Part shown: positions 51,746 to 60,980 of the stretch, in pieces
Layout of the letters: the number at the start of each line of letters is the position of its first letter
How positions within the stretch are numbered: position 1 is the first letter of the stretch
Assembly: GCA_023389195.1 (NCBI GenBank)
Contig: JAEWET010000042.1
Coordinates: forward strand, 1-64,000
DNA from: Aliihoeflea sp023389195
GTDB taxonomy: Bacteria > Pseudomonadota > Alphaproteobacteria > Rhizobiales > Rhizobiaceae
Direction of reading: 5' to 3'
Length of the DNA stretch: 64,000 nucleotides
Notes under the pieces: model-generated
Told to the model about the DNA's origin: nothing
Databases searched by the model: none
The model's input: the letters and a program-made list of their open reading frames with translations, nothing else
Program-made: the position numbers and the translations under genes

Positions 51746-51894
51746 GTGACCCCCACCCTTTATCCCTCCCCACAAGGGGGAGGGAGGGCATCCACGTCGT
51801 GCCCCTCCCTTCGGCCGGGTGATAAACTTGACGGAAAAGCTCGACGCCGGCGAACTCCCTCCCCCTTGTGGGGAGGGATACAGGGTGGGGGTCG
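51746..51894. repeat. 150-base palindromic repeat, copy A of a tandem pair
   Basis: Outer arms GTGACCCCCACCC and GGGTGGGGGTCGC, inner arms TCCCTCCCC and GGGGAGGGA around CACAAGGGGGAGGG, with a central CTTCGGCCGGGTGATAAAC segment. Copy B at 51964-52114 is almost identical. Located just after the hyuA stop. Confidence 0.9.
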
Positions 51895-51897
51895 CCT

Positions 51898-51945
51898 TCG
51901 TAAGAATCCTACAGTGCGATGTCGGTGGTGACGCCGGCTTCAGGG
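51898..51945 (-). pseudogene. Possible 3' remnant of a duplicated acetyltransferase gene
   Basis: Between the two repeat copies the - strand reads EAGVTTDIAL followed by a TAG stop, and the bases after it (CTTCGTAAGAATCCTACA) match those flanking the intact acetyltransferase end (LTYDIEL, stop, TTCGTAAAATCCTACA). It looks as if a unit of gene tail plus repeat was duplicated and the copy of the gene lost. Only about 10 codons support this. Confidence 0.4.
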
Positions 51946-51963
51946 GGAGTTGTTTTTTTTGAA

Positions 51964-52114
51964 GTGACCCCCACCCTTTATCCCTCCCCACAAGGGGGAG
52001 GGAGGCATCCACGTGCGCACACCCTCCCTTCGGCCGGGTGATAAACTTGACGGAAAAGCTCGACGCTGGCGACTCCCTCCCCCTTGTGGGGAGGGATAAA
52101 GGGTGGGGGTCGCC
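51964..52114. repeat. 150-base palindromic repeat, copy B of a tandem pair
   Basis: Near-identical to copy A at 51746-51894, including the central TCGGCCGGGTGATAAACTTG segment. It lies between the convergent ends of hyuA and the acetyltransferase gene and could terminate transcription from both sides. Confidence 0.9.
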
Positions 52115-52125
52115 TTCGTAAAATC

Positions 52126-52572
52126 CTACAGCTCGATGTCGTAGGTCAGCCACTCCGTCCGCTTCGCCAGCCGATCATAGGCGGCGCGGGCGCGGTAGTT
52201 GTCGTCCTTGGTGATCCAGCGGATGACGGTCCAGCCGCGGCTGCGGCCTTCGTCGGAGATGGCAGCGATCAACGCTTGCGCCGCGCCGGAGCCACGCACG
52301 TCCGGGTCGACGAAGAGATCGTCGAGGAAGCCGCCGCGCGTGGCCGAGAGCGGGCGGGTGAACTGGCGGAAATGGGCGAGGCCGACGATGCGGCCGGTCT
52401 CGTCGGCAGCGAGGAAGCCCTGTTCCTCCTCGTCGGGCGATTGCAGCCAGCCCCAGACGCGGTCGCGCATTTCGGCCGTCTGCTCGACCTTGTAGAACTG
52501 CGCGTAGGCTGCGTAGAGGCGGTCCCAGTCGGCGCGGTGCTGCGGTTCGGGCCGGATGATGGTGGCTGCCAA
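52126..52572 (-). CDS. GNAT-family N-acetyltransferase
   Basis: A 148-residue GNAT enzyme using acetyl-CoA; acceptor unknown. The core FLDDLFVDPDVRGSGAAQALI shows the V-x-P-x-x-R-G-x-G acetyl-CoA loop, and the end AAYDRLAKRTEWLTYDIEL is typical of small GNATs. The probable start is TTG at 52572, with AAGAAGGAA upstream; the apparent frame to 52686 overlaps the end of the preceding gene and has no family match. Last gene of the leftward operon, 20 bases after the cytosolic binding-protein gene. It might detoxify an amine product of the pathway (speculative). Confidence 0.85.
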   Translation of the reverse strand: MAATIIRPEPQHRADWDRLYAAYAQFYKVEQTAEMRDRVWGWLQSPDEEEQGFLAADETGRIVGLAHFRQFTRPLSATRGGFLDDLFVDPDVRGSGAAQALIAAISDEGRSRGWTVIRWITKDDNYRARAAYDRLAKRTEWLTYDIEL

Positions 52573-52592
52573 GGCGGATTCCTTCTTCAAGA

Positions 52593-53840
52593 TCAGGACG
52601 CGCGCTTGAGGCCGCCGGCCGGCTCGCGCACGAGTTCGGCCCAGCGTCGCACGAGGTAGTTGTGCTCGTCCATGGTCGTGTTCCACAGCGCGATATGCGA
52701 GGCGCGGCTCCAGTAGGAGCCGCCGGAGCGCACCGCGCCAAGCTGGATCGCGGGCTTGCCTTCGGCGTCATTGAGAACGCGGCGCGCGGGCTTGCCCTCG
52801 TACCAGTAGTCCCATTCTTCCGGCTCGAGGTGGTCGCGCACCGGCTCGGTAACCGACATGTAGTAGCCCTGCCGTGCGACGACGGCGCCCGGCCAGCCCG
52901 ACAGCGACCAGTTGAGATAGGCGTAAGCCTGGTCGAGCCGATGGCCGGTCAGGTGCCGGGCGAGGCACAAGCCGCCGTGCCAGGCGCGGTAGCCTTCGAC
53001 GGGCACGGCCTGCCGGATGCGCAGGTGCCGGCTCTTGAGCGCCACCGCGCTCGGGCTCCACATGGACCCGGCCCAGACGTCGCCGCTTTCCATCAGCGCA
53101 GTCGCCTCGGGCGCGGTGCGCCAGAAGGTGTGGAAATGGCCTTTGCGCTTCAAGGCAAGCGCGAAATCGAGCAGCTGGTCGATCTCGTCGACGGTCATGT
53201 TGCCGAGTTCCTTGAACGCCATCTTGCGCGCGGCGCGGAAGGCGAGCGCGAGGTCGAAGATGCCGATCGCCGGCTCGTCGACGATGGAGACGTGGCCGCG
53301 CCAGCGCGGGTTCAGGAGCTCCGCCCAGGAATGGACATCGCGGTCGGTGTCGATGCCCGTCGCGGTCTCGTTGATGCCGAAGGAATCGAAATTGTGGACC
53401 GTCGGCAGCATGGAGAGGTAGGGCGTCGGCACGGAGGACAGCGTGTTGTCCTGCTGCACGTAAAGCCGCGTGACGGGCGCATCGCCGAAGCCGAGCGGCG
53501 CGGCGGCGTTGATGCAGCCCTTTTTGGTCAGATCGTTGACGCGCGGCCACAGATCGATGCGCTCGATCTCGATCGGCTTGATGGCCCGCCAGTGCCAGAC
53601 GATATCGAGATTGTGGAAGCACTGGTCGTAGATGTCGTAGCGGTCGGGCTCGGTCGCGGCGAGGCGCTGTGCGGTGACGAAATCGTGCTGCTCGAAGGCG
53701 AGTTCGAAACCGAGGTCGCGTTGGGCGCGGGTCTGCAATTGGCGGAACGGCGTAATCTCGGTGCACAGCACGCGCAAGGTCTGCGGCTTGGCGATGTGGA
53801 CGGCCGGTGCCGCGATGGCTTCATGGTCCTCAAGGGTCAT
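52593..53840 (-). CDS. ABC-type binding-protein paralogue lacking an export signal
   Basis: A 415-residue protein of the PotD/spermidine-putrescine-like extracellular binding fold, clearly paralogous to the protein at 57347-58573 (shared NFDSFGIN, FWRTAPEATALMESGDVWAG, GYYMSVTEPV, EWDYWYEGKPA, ending ALWNTTMDEHNYLVRRWAEL). Unlike that one, it has no signal peptide, Tat motif or lipobox: it starts MTLEDHEAIAAPAVHIAKPQ and moves directly into the fold (TLRVLCTEI). The ATG at 53840 has AGGAG upstream, and the upstream frame offers no signal. It may be a cytoplasmic sensor or carrier for the transported ligand, or a decaying duplicate. Follows the CobW gene by 8 bases. Confidence 0.82.
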   Translation of the reverse strand: MTLEDHEAIAAPAVHIAKPQTLRVLCTEITPFRQLQTRAQRDLGFELAFEQHDFVTAQRLAATEPDRYDIYDQCFHNLDIVWHWRAIKPIEIERIDLWPRVNDLTKKGCINAAAPLGFGDAPVTRLYVQQDNTLSSVPTPYLSMLPTVHNFDSFGINETATGIDTDRDVHSWAELLNPRWRGHVSIVDEPAIGIFDLALAFRAARKMAFKELGNMTVDEIDQLLDFALALKRKGHFHTFWRTAPEATALMESGDVWAGSMWSPSAVALKSRHLRIRQAVPVEGYRAWHGGLCLARHLTGHRLDQAYAYLNWSLSGWPGAVVARQGYYMSVTEPVRDHLEPEEWDYWYEGKPARRVLNDAEGKPAIQLGAVRSGGSYWSRASHIALWNTTMDEHNYLVRRWAELVREPAGGLKRAS

Positions 53841-53848
53841 CCGGTCTC

Positions 53849-54919
53849 CTATCGCGGGGTTGCACCTTCGAGGCAACCGCTTGCGCGATGCGACAGCACT
53901 TTTTCCGACAGCCTGTTGAACACATGGAACGAGGCTTCGATCCGCGCCGGGTCGAGATCGTCGACGATGAAGACGATGCGCGATTGGCGGCTCTCATCCG
54001 GCCAGCCGCTCATATGGACCGGCGCATGGACGAGGCGCTGGACGCCGTGGATGGCGACGGGCCGGTCCTCGCCGGCGACGTTGAGGATGCCCTTGACGCG
54101 GAAGATGCGGTCGCCGTGCCGGTTCAGGAGCATGGTGAGCCAGACGCCGAACGCGGTCCAGTCGACCGGGCCATCGACGGTGATGGCGAAGGAGCGGATT
54201 TTCGCGTCGGCGGCATCGTCGGCGTGGTGGTGATGATGGTGATGATCGTGGTCGTGCGCGGCATGGTCGACGGCATGGCGCGCCGCCGCGTCCCAGCCCT
54301 CGGAGCGCAGCGTGGCGCTTGAGGCGATGAAGTCTCCCGAGGCCGCGTCGGCTGCGATGACCTGGCGCGCGGTGGGATTGAGACGCGTCAGCGCGGCGCG
54401 CAGGTCGGCGGTACGGGCCTCGTCGGCGAGGTCAGTCTTGGTGATGACGACGACATCGGCCGCGCCGACCTGGCGGACGGCTTCGAGACGGTCGGCAAGC
54501 TGCTTCTGGCCGTTCACGGCGTCGACGGTGGTCACGACATTGGCGATCGAAAAATGGCTGCGCAGGACGGGGTGCGACTGGATGGTGGAGAGCGCGGGGA
54601 ACGGATCGGCGAGGCCGGTCGTCTCGATGACGACGCGGTCGAACCAGGGGATTTCGCCGCGCGCGCGCTGCGAATGAAGGCCGAGCAGTGCGTCGGCGAT
54701 TTCGCCGCGAACGGTGCAGCAGATGCAGCCCGACTTCATCAGGACGACATTGTCGTCGATGCGGTCGAGAAGGTGATGGTCGAGCCCGACCTCGCCGAAT
54801 TCGTTGATGAGGACGGCGGCGCTGGCCATGGCCGGGTCGGTGAGAAGGCGCTGCAACAGCGTCGTCTTGCCCGAACCGAGGAAGCCGGTGAGGAGGTTGA
54901 TCGGCGTGGCATCCTTCAT
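53849..54919 (-). CDS. COG0523/CobW-family GTP-dependent metallochaperone
   Basis: A 356-residue G3E GTPase. Walker A GFLGSGKTTLL (12-22), the metal motif GCICCTVRGE with C65, C67 and C68, and the G4-like TKTD are intact, followed by the C-terminal CobW domain from about residue 245. A histidine-rich linker (HDHDHHHHHHHADD, about 225-240) joins the two parts and may bind Zn or another metal. Such proteins deliver zinc or cobalt to client enzymes. The ATG at 54919 overlaps the stop of the preceding small gene (ATGA). Clients may be the adjacent small Cys/His-rich protein or the imidase-like deacetylase. Confidence 0.9.
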   Translation of the reverse strand: MKDATPINLLTGFLGSGKTTLLQRLLTDPAMASAAVLINEFGEVGLDHHLLDRIDDNVVLMKSGCICCTVRGEIADALLGLHSQRARGEIPWFDRVVIETTGLADPFPALSTIQSHPVLRSHFSIANVVTTVDAVNGQKQLADRLEAVRQVGAADVVVITKTDLADEARTADLRAALTRLNPTARQVIAADAASGDFIASSATLRSEGWDAAARHAVDHAAHDHDHHHHHHHADDAADAKIRSFAITVDGPVDWTAFGVWLTMLLNRHGDRIFRVKGILNVAGEDRPVAIHGVQRLVHAPVHMSGWPDESRQSRIVFIVDDLDPARIEASFHVFNRLSEKVLSHRASGCLEGATPR

Positions 54920-55242
54920 GACAACGCCTTCAACTGCTCCAGATAGACCGGATCGAGAGGGTCGAAGCCGCGGCCGGCCATCGCCTCGGCCTCGGGCCAC
55001 AGATGGGCGAGGCTGTCGAAGATCTGCGTGCGGCCGGTCGGGCTCGACAGAACGTAGGACGTGCCCTGCCATTCGGCGACGCTGATGCGGCGCGGCGACA
55101 GGACGGCGTTGGCGAACTTCATCCGGTCGGCCGCCTCGCGCCGCCGCGAGAGCCGGTCGGTGTTGCGCGTGTAGACGCCTGGACGAGCGACGGCGCTCGT
55201 CCAGTGGTCGTCGCATCCCAATATGCCGCACAGCGAGCACAT
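54916..55242 (-). CDS. Small Cys/His-rich protein coupled to CobW (unknown function)
   Basis: A 108-residue protein I do not recognise by name. The N-terminus MCSLCGILGCDDHW has CxxC, a third Cys and a His within 13 residues, a plausible metal site. The rest is mostly helical with a basic stretch (NTDRLSRRREAADRMKF), an EWQGTSYVLSSPTG segment and an acidic end. It overlaps the CobW start codon (ATGA), so the pair is translated together, and it follows the deacetylase by 22 bases. No signal peptide, so cytoplasmic. It is a candidate client or partner of the metallochaperone. Confidence 0.75.
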   Translation of the reverse strand: MCSLCGILGCDDHWTSAVARPGVYTRNTDRLSRRREAADRMKFANAVLSPRRISVAEWQGTSYVLSSPTGRTQIFDSLAHLWPEAEAMAGRGFDPLDPVYLEQLKALS

Positions 55243-55264
55243 GACCGGCTCCTCCCGTTGGCGC

Positions 55265-56146
55265 CTATTTCTTGCGCGGATGGCGCTTGGCGAAATCGTC
55301 GGCCATCTCGTTCATGGTGACGAAGCGCACGCCCTCGTGGCCCTTGATGTAGTCGTAGAGGCGTTCGAGCATCAGCAGCACCTGCGGGCGGCCCGACACG
55401 TCCGGATGGATGGTGATCGGGAAGACGGCGTAGTCCATCTCGCGATAGACCCAGTCGAACTGGTCGCGCCACATCTCCTCGATGTGCCGGGGATTGACGA
55501 AGCCATGGCTGTTGGGCGCCTTCTTGATGAACATCATCGGCGGGAGATCGTCGAGATACCAGTTGGCCGGGATCTCGATCAGGTCGGTTTCCTCGCCGCG
55601 CGTCAGCGGCTGCATCCAGTCCGACGGTTTGGCGGAATAGTCGATCTTGGTCCACTTGTCGCCGACGCGCACGTAATAGGGCGTGAAGTCGTTGTGCATC
55701 AGCGAGTGGTCGTACTTGATGCCCTTCTTCAAAAGCAGCTCGTTGGTGACGTTGGAGAACTCCCACCACGGCGCGACATAGCCGGTCGGCCGCTGTCCCG
55801 AGAGCTTGGTGATCAGCTCGATACATTTATCGAGGACCTGCTCTTCCTGCTCCGGCGTCATCGCGATCGGGTTTTCGTGGCTGTAGCCGTGGATGCCGAT
55901 CTCGTGGCCGGCATCGGCGACGGCGTTCATCTCGTTCCAGAAGGTTTCGGCCGAATGGCCGGGGATGAACCAGGTCGTCTTGATGCCCCAGCGCTCGAAC
56001 ATCTTCAAAAGGCGGGGCGAGCCGACCTCGCCGGCGAACATGCCGCGCGAGATGTCGTCGGGCGAATCCTCGCCGCCGTATGAGCCGAGCCACCCCGCCA
56101 CCGCATCGACGTCGATGCCGAAGCCGACCAGAATTTCCTTAGCCAT
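55265..56146 (-). CDS. Polysaccharide-deacetylase-fold hydrolase, HP0310/cyclic imidase-like
   Basis: A 293-residue NodB-fold metal hydrolase, almost colinear with Helicobacter HP0310 (PgdA) from memory: VGFGIDVDAVAGWLGSYGGE, DSPDDISRG, GYVAPWWEFSN, DYSAKPSDWM, YREMDYAVF. The metal residues D14, H86 and H90 fall at the same numbers. This branch includes bacterial cyclic imide hydrolases, which open succinimide- or hydantoin-like rings, rather than peptidoglycan deacetylases. No signal peptide, so cytoplasmic, which fits the imidase reading. Next to the CobW pair and the ABC importer. Substrate to be tested. Confidence 0.85.
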   Translation of the reverse strand: MAKEILVGFGIDVDAVAGWLGSYGGEDSPDDISRGMFAGEVGSPRLLKMFERWGIKTTWFIPGHSAETFWNEMNAVADAGHEIGIHGYSHENPIAMTPEQEEQVLDKCIELITKLSGQRPTGYVAPWWEFSNVTNELLLKKGIKYDHSLMHNDFTPYYVRVGDKWTKIDYSAKPSDWMQPLTRGEETDLIEIPANWYLDDLPPMMFIKKAPNSHGFVNPRHIEEMWRDQFDWVYREMDYAVFPITIHPDVSGRPQVLLMLERLYDYIKGHEGVRFVTMNEMADDFAKRHPRKK

Positions 56147-56182
56147 TGCCGATCTCCCTTTGATTGGAACAGAGTTCTGCGT

Positions 56183-57274
<1,092 letters not shown>

Positions 57275-57346
57275 GCCCGATTTCCGATGCGACTTTGGAT
57301 GAGGCGGCCCCGCACGCCGGGCGATCCGGCGCGCGGGAAAGCGAAA

Positions 57347-58573
57347 TCAGGCGTTGAGGAACTCGTCCCAGCGCTGGATCAGATAGTCGTATTCGTCCGG
57401 CCACTGGTGCCAGTAGGCGACGTTGGCCGAACGCTCCTCGAGCGAGCCGCCGTCGCGCAGATCGCCCTCGTTGATGCCGCGATCCGCAGCGCCGACCCAC
57501 GGCTTGCCCTCGTACCAGAAGGCGTATTTGTCCGGGTCCATCGCTTCCTTGATGTTGGTCGAGGGCGAGTAGTAGCCCTGTTCCGTCACGGCGATGGCCG
57601 GCGGGCCGGAGAGCCAGTAATTGGCGTAGGCGATGACGGCCTCGCGATTGGGCGAGCCGGCGATGAGCGAGGGACCGATGGTCCAGCCGCGAGTGCCTTC
57701 CTTGGGCGTGGCGTATTTTGCCGGACGCCCCTGCGCCTTCACCGCCATGACGGCCGGCTGCCAGGCGTCGGAGACGACCATCTCGCCGGACGCCATCAGG
57801 TTGACCAGCTCGCCGAAATCGCCCCAGAGCGCGCGGAACTGGCCGCCCTTCTTCTTGGAGATGAGGAAGGCCGTCGCCTCGTCGATTTCCTCGACGGTCG
57901 GGTTGCCGGGGTTCTTGGCTTCGAGTTCGCCGAGCGTGTTGAGCGCGATGATGGCCTGACCGAAGGCGATCAGCGGATCGACGTTGAGGCCCGACTTGCC
58001 CTTCCACTTGTCGTCGAAGAGCGCCGTCCAGCTATTGGCTTCCTCGTCGCTGACGACGTCGGGATTGTAGCCGATGGAATCGAAATTATAGACGGCGGGG
58101 ACCATGTAGAGCTCGGTCTGGCCTTCGTCGGCCCAGATCTGGCCGACGATCTGCGCCTTGCGTTCCCACTTGTCGTTCTCGGTCGTGAAGGTATCGCGGA
58201 TCGAGTTCCAGTTGGGAATTTCGGCGACCGGGATCGGCTCGACATTGTTGGTGGCGATGACGGCGGGCAGGCGCTCGGCGATCACCTCCCAGCAATCATA
58301 GTCGCCCGCGCCCGACAGGATGCGCGTCTGCGCGTCGGGGAAGGTCGAGGCGGTGCCCGTCGCGGTGCCGACGCCGCTCTCCTGCTTGAAGGAATCGAGG
58401 ATGCGGTCCTGCACCGTGACCGAAAGGCCGATCGTGCGAAGCTGCTGGTCGGCGAGCGACTGCGCGTAGGCCTGCTGGCGGATAAACGGCGCGAACCCGC
58501 CCATGGCCAGCGCCATGGCCCCCGCGCCTCCCTTCAGCATCGTGCGTCTGTTCAACATTGGATGCTTTCTCAT
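57347..58573 (-). CDS. ABC transporter substrate-binding protein (PotD-like, exported)
   Basis: A 408-residue binding protein. The N-terminus has a twin-arginine-like NRRTMLKGG followed by AGAMALAMGGFAPFIRQQAYA, so it is exported by Tat or Sec. The mature protein has the PotD-like fold with NFDSIGYN, EANSWTALFDDKWKGK, the GYYSPSTNIKEAM block and the YWHQWPDEYDYLIQRWDEFL end. The ATG at 58573 follows AGGGAAC; starts further in (58555) are also possible. It supplies the permeases encoded upstream. The ligand, probably a small cationic or cyclic nitrogen compound, cannot be read from the sequence. Confidence 0.9.
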   Translation of the reverse strand: MRKHPMLNRRTMLKGGAGAMALAMGGFAPFIRQQAYAQSLADQQLRTIGLSVTVQDRILDSFKQESGVGTATGTASTFPDAQTRILSGAGDYDCWEVIAERLPAVIATNNVEPIPVAEIPNWNSIRDTFTTENDKWERKAQIVGQIWADEGQTELYMVPAVYNFDSIGYNPDVVSDEEANSWTALFDDKWKGKSGLNVDPLIAFGQAIIALNTLGELEAKNPGNPTVEEIDEATAFLISKKKGGQFRALWGDFGELVNLMASGEMVVSDAWQPAVMAVKAQGRPAKYATPKEGTRGWTIGPSLIAGSPNREAVIAYANYWLSGPPAIAVTEQGYYSPSTNIKEAMDPDKYAFWYEGKPWVGAADRGINEGDLRDGGSLEERSANVAYWHQWPDEYDYLIQRWDEFLNA

Positions 58574-58605
58574 CTGACTGTTCCCTTTGTTTTCATTGCC
58601 CATTT

Positions 58606-59376
58606 TCAGTAGCGCCCCACCAGGAGGCCTCCATCAACCGCGATCACCTGACCCGTCAGGTAGCGTGCCGCGGAGGAAGCGAGAAAATGAATGACGTCGG
58701 CGATGTCGTCCGGCTCGCCGAGCCGGCCCATCGGGATGAAGGCGGCGGCCTTTTCGGCGCCCTCCGGCCCGAGCGAGTGCTTTTCCGACAAAAGCTGCGC
58801 GGTGCGGATGTAGCCGGGCGCGACACCGTTGACGCGGATGCCCTGCCCCGCAAGCTCGACGGCAAGGCCGCGCACGAGGCCGACGACGCCGGCCTTGGCG
58901 GCGGAATAGTGGACATGCTCGTCCCAGCCATAGGCGACGCCCATGATCGAGGAGAGGCAGACGATGGCGCCGGATTTCTTCGCGCGCATCGACGGCAATG
59001 CGGGACGGATGACGCGGATCATGCCCTTCAGGTCGATGTCGAAGGTCTCGTCCCACTTGGCGTCGGTGAGGTCCGCCAGCGGCACGCGGTGCGCGATGCC
59101 GGCATTGGCGACGATGACATCGACGCCGCCGCGCTCCGCATCGATGCGGGCGACGAGCGCTTCGGCTTCATCGGTCGAGCGCACGTCGAGCCGGGCGAAT
59201 TCGGCCGAGCCGCCGGACGCCTTGATCTCATCAGCGACCGCCTGCCCTTCCCGTTCGAGGACATCCGTCACCACGACATGATCGCCCGAACGCGCGAAGG
59301 CGAGCGCGGCGGCGCGGCCGATGCCAATGCCGCCTCCGGTGACGAGGATGGTGCGCGGGGTGGCTGGCTTGGTCAT
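58606..59376 (-). CDS. Short-chain dehydrogenase/reductase 1 of the transporter operon
   Basis: A 256-residue classical SDR. Cofactor motif TGGGIGIG, Asp in VTDVLERE (NAD-preferring), NAG, catalytic Ser in LSSIMG and YSAAK. The ATG at 59376 follows AGGAAAG; the in-frame codons to 59400 are not supported. It lies 20 bases after the second SDR gene and 32 bases before the binding-protein gene, so it belongs to the operon. The two SDRs could oxidise and reduce the hydroxyl intermediates of the imported compound. Substrate unknown. Confidence 0.88.
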   Translation of the reverse strand: MTKPATPRTILVTGGGIGIGRAAALAFARSGDHVVVTDVLEREGQAVADEIKASGGSAEFARLDVRSTDEAEALVARIDAERGGVDVIVANAGIAHRVPLADLTDAKWDETFDIDLKGMIRVIRPALPSMRAKKSGAIVCLSSIMGVAYGWDEHVHYSAAKAGVVGLVRGLAVELAGQGIRVNGVAPGYIRTAQLLSEKHSLGPEGAEKAAAFIPMGRLGEPDDIADVIHFLASSAARYLTGQVIAVDGGLLVGRY

Positions 59377-59396
59377 GCGGATTCTTTCCTGGGGTC

Positions 59397-60134
59397 TCAA
59401 AGCATCACGTCGCCGGAATTCGGCCCGAGCGTCTGGCCGACGAAGAGCGCGCCGTCGGGCGAAGCGAGGAAGGCGACGGCTCCGGCCACCTCATGCGTCT
59501 CGCCGAAGCGGCCGAGCGGGAGTTCGGCGGCCTTGGCCTTCTTCCAGTCTTCGGAAAGCGCCTCGACCAGCGGCGTGTTGATGGGGCCGGGCGCGATCGC
59601 GTTGACGCGGACACCCTTCTTGGCGACCTCGCGGGCGAGCGACTTGGTCATTGCGATGATCGCCCCCTTGGCGCCGGCATAGTGGACGAGCTCGACGCCG
59701 CCGACCTGGCCGAGCTGCGAGGCGACGTTGACGATCACGCCCTCGCCCGCTTCGAGCATCGCCGGGAGCACGGCCTGGCACATCAGGAACGTGCCGCGGA
59801 CATGGACCGCGAACATGCGCTCGAACTCGGCGAGCGAAATGTCGAGGAACGCGGCCTGGTGACCGTGACCGGCATTGTTGACGAGAAGCGCGACCGGACC
59901 GAGACGCGACGTGACGTCGGCGACGAGCTTCGTCACGGCGGCCGGATCGGAGATGTCGGCGGGAAATGCCTCGGCCGTGCCCCCGGCCTTTGCGATCGCA
60001 TCGACGGTCTTCGCACAGGCCTCGGGCTTCAGGTCATTGACGGCGACCCGATAGCCCTCGGCGGCGAGCCGCGTTGCGATGCCCGCGCCGATGCCCGATC
60101 CGGCGCCGGTGACGAGTGCGGTCTTGCCGCTCAT
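59397..60134 (-). CDS. Short-chain dehydrogenase/reductase 2 of the transporter operon
   Basis: A 245-residue classical SDR. Cofactor motif TGAGSGIG, Asp in VNDLKPEA, NNAG, catalytic Ser in NVASQLG and the active-site YAGAK (in place of the more usual YxASK). The C-terminus ends in GQTLGPNSGDVML. The ATG at 60134 overlaps the upstream permease stop (ATGA). It is only distantly like its SDR neighbour, so it probably acts on a different intermediate. Cytoplasmic. Confidence 0.88.
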   Translation of the reverse strand: MSGKTALVTGAGSGIGAGIATRLAAEGYRVAVNDLKPEACAKTVDAIAKAGGTAEAFPADISDPAAVTKLVADVTSRLGPVALLVNNAGHGHQAAFLDISLAEFERMFAVHVRGTFLMCQAVLPAMLEAGEGVIVNVASQLGQVGGVELVHYAGAKGAIIAMTKSLAREVAKKGVRVNAIAPGPINTPLVEALSEDWKKAKAAELPLGRFGETHEVAGAVAFLASPDGALFVGQTLGPNSGDVML

Positions 60135-60976
60135 GCCTCGGCCTCCTGGCCTTTGAAGGCCTGGCCCTTGCGCACGGCGCGGAGCATCAGGAGCGCGTAG
60201 ATGGCAAGGAGCGTGAAGGAGAACAGCGTGGTCAGAACGCCGAAGGCGAAGATGTTCGGATAGATCTCGACCGAGAACGTCCCGTAGATCGTCAGCGGCA
60301 GCGTCAGTTCGCGGCCCGAGGTGAAGAGCGTGCGCGAGAACTCGTCATAGGAGAGCGTGAACGAGAACAGCATCGCCGAAAGCACGCCCGGGAAGATCAT
60401 CGGGAAGGTCACGCGCCGGAAGGTCTGCGCCGGCGAGACGCCGAGCGACAGCGACGCTTCCTCCACGCTCCGGTCGAAGCGGTTCAAGATCGCCAGCATG
60501 ACGAGGAAGGCGAAGGGGAAGGTGTAGACGACATGGAGCACGAAGGCCGTGCCCCACCAGGCCCGCGCCACGCCGGCCATGTTGGAGAACAGCGCCATGC
60601 CGAGGCCGACGAGCACGCCCGGCACGATCATGCCGAGAATGACGAGGTAGAAGACGACGCCGGAGCCCTTGAAGCGGGTGCGGAACCCCTGCGCCGTCAT
60701 CACGCCGAGCACCGTCGACACGACCGTCGTCATGAAGGCGAGCGTGAGCGAGCGCAAGAGGGCGTCGCCGATGGGAAGCTGCGTGATGCGGCCGGGCGGC
60801 GTGAGGCCGAGAAGGTGCTGGTACCAGTAGGTCGACCATTCGATGATCGGGAACTGCGGCCCGCCGCCGGCGCCCTGGAAGGACAGGATCGCGAGCACGA
60901 TCATCGGGCCGTAGAGGAACAGGATGAAGGCGGCGCAATAGACGGCCAGGACGGGTTTCAGGACGCGCGATTCCAT
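60131..60976 (-). CDS. ABC transporter permease, PotC-like
   Basis: A 281-residue inner-membrane permease with six predicted helices of the binding-protein-dependent transport family. The EAA loop reads EEASLSLGVSPAQTFRRVTFPMIFPGV, the motif that docks with the ATPase. N-terminal helix at about 10-30 (LAVYCAAFILFLYGPMIVLA). The ATG at 60976 lies 4 bases after the permease B stop. It pairs with the PotB-like permease to form the channel for both ATPase copies. Confidence 0.92.
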   Translation of the reverse strand: MESRVLKPVLAVYCAAFILFLYGPMIVLAILSFQGAGGGPQFPIIEWSTYWYQHLLGLTPPGRITQLPIGDALLRSLTLAFMTTVVSTVLGVMTAQGFRTRFKGSGVVFYLVILGMIVPGVLVGLGMALFSNMAGVARAWWGTAFVLHVVYTFPFAFLVMLAILNRFDRSVEEASLSLGVSPAQTFRRVTFPMIFPGVLSAMLFSFTLSYDEFSRTLFTSGRELTLPLTIYGTFSVEIYPNIFAFGVLTTLFSFTLLAIYALLMLRAVRKGQAFKGQEAEA

Positions 60977-60980
60977 CGGC

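Noticed and set aside
55265..56146. Peptidoglycan deacetylase acting in the cell wall
   Set aside because: No signal peptide or membrane anchor, and the neighbours are a nitrogen-compound importer and hydantoinase genes; imidase-like function is favoured.
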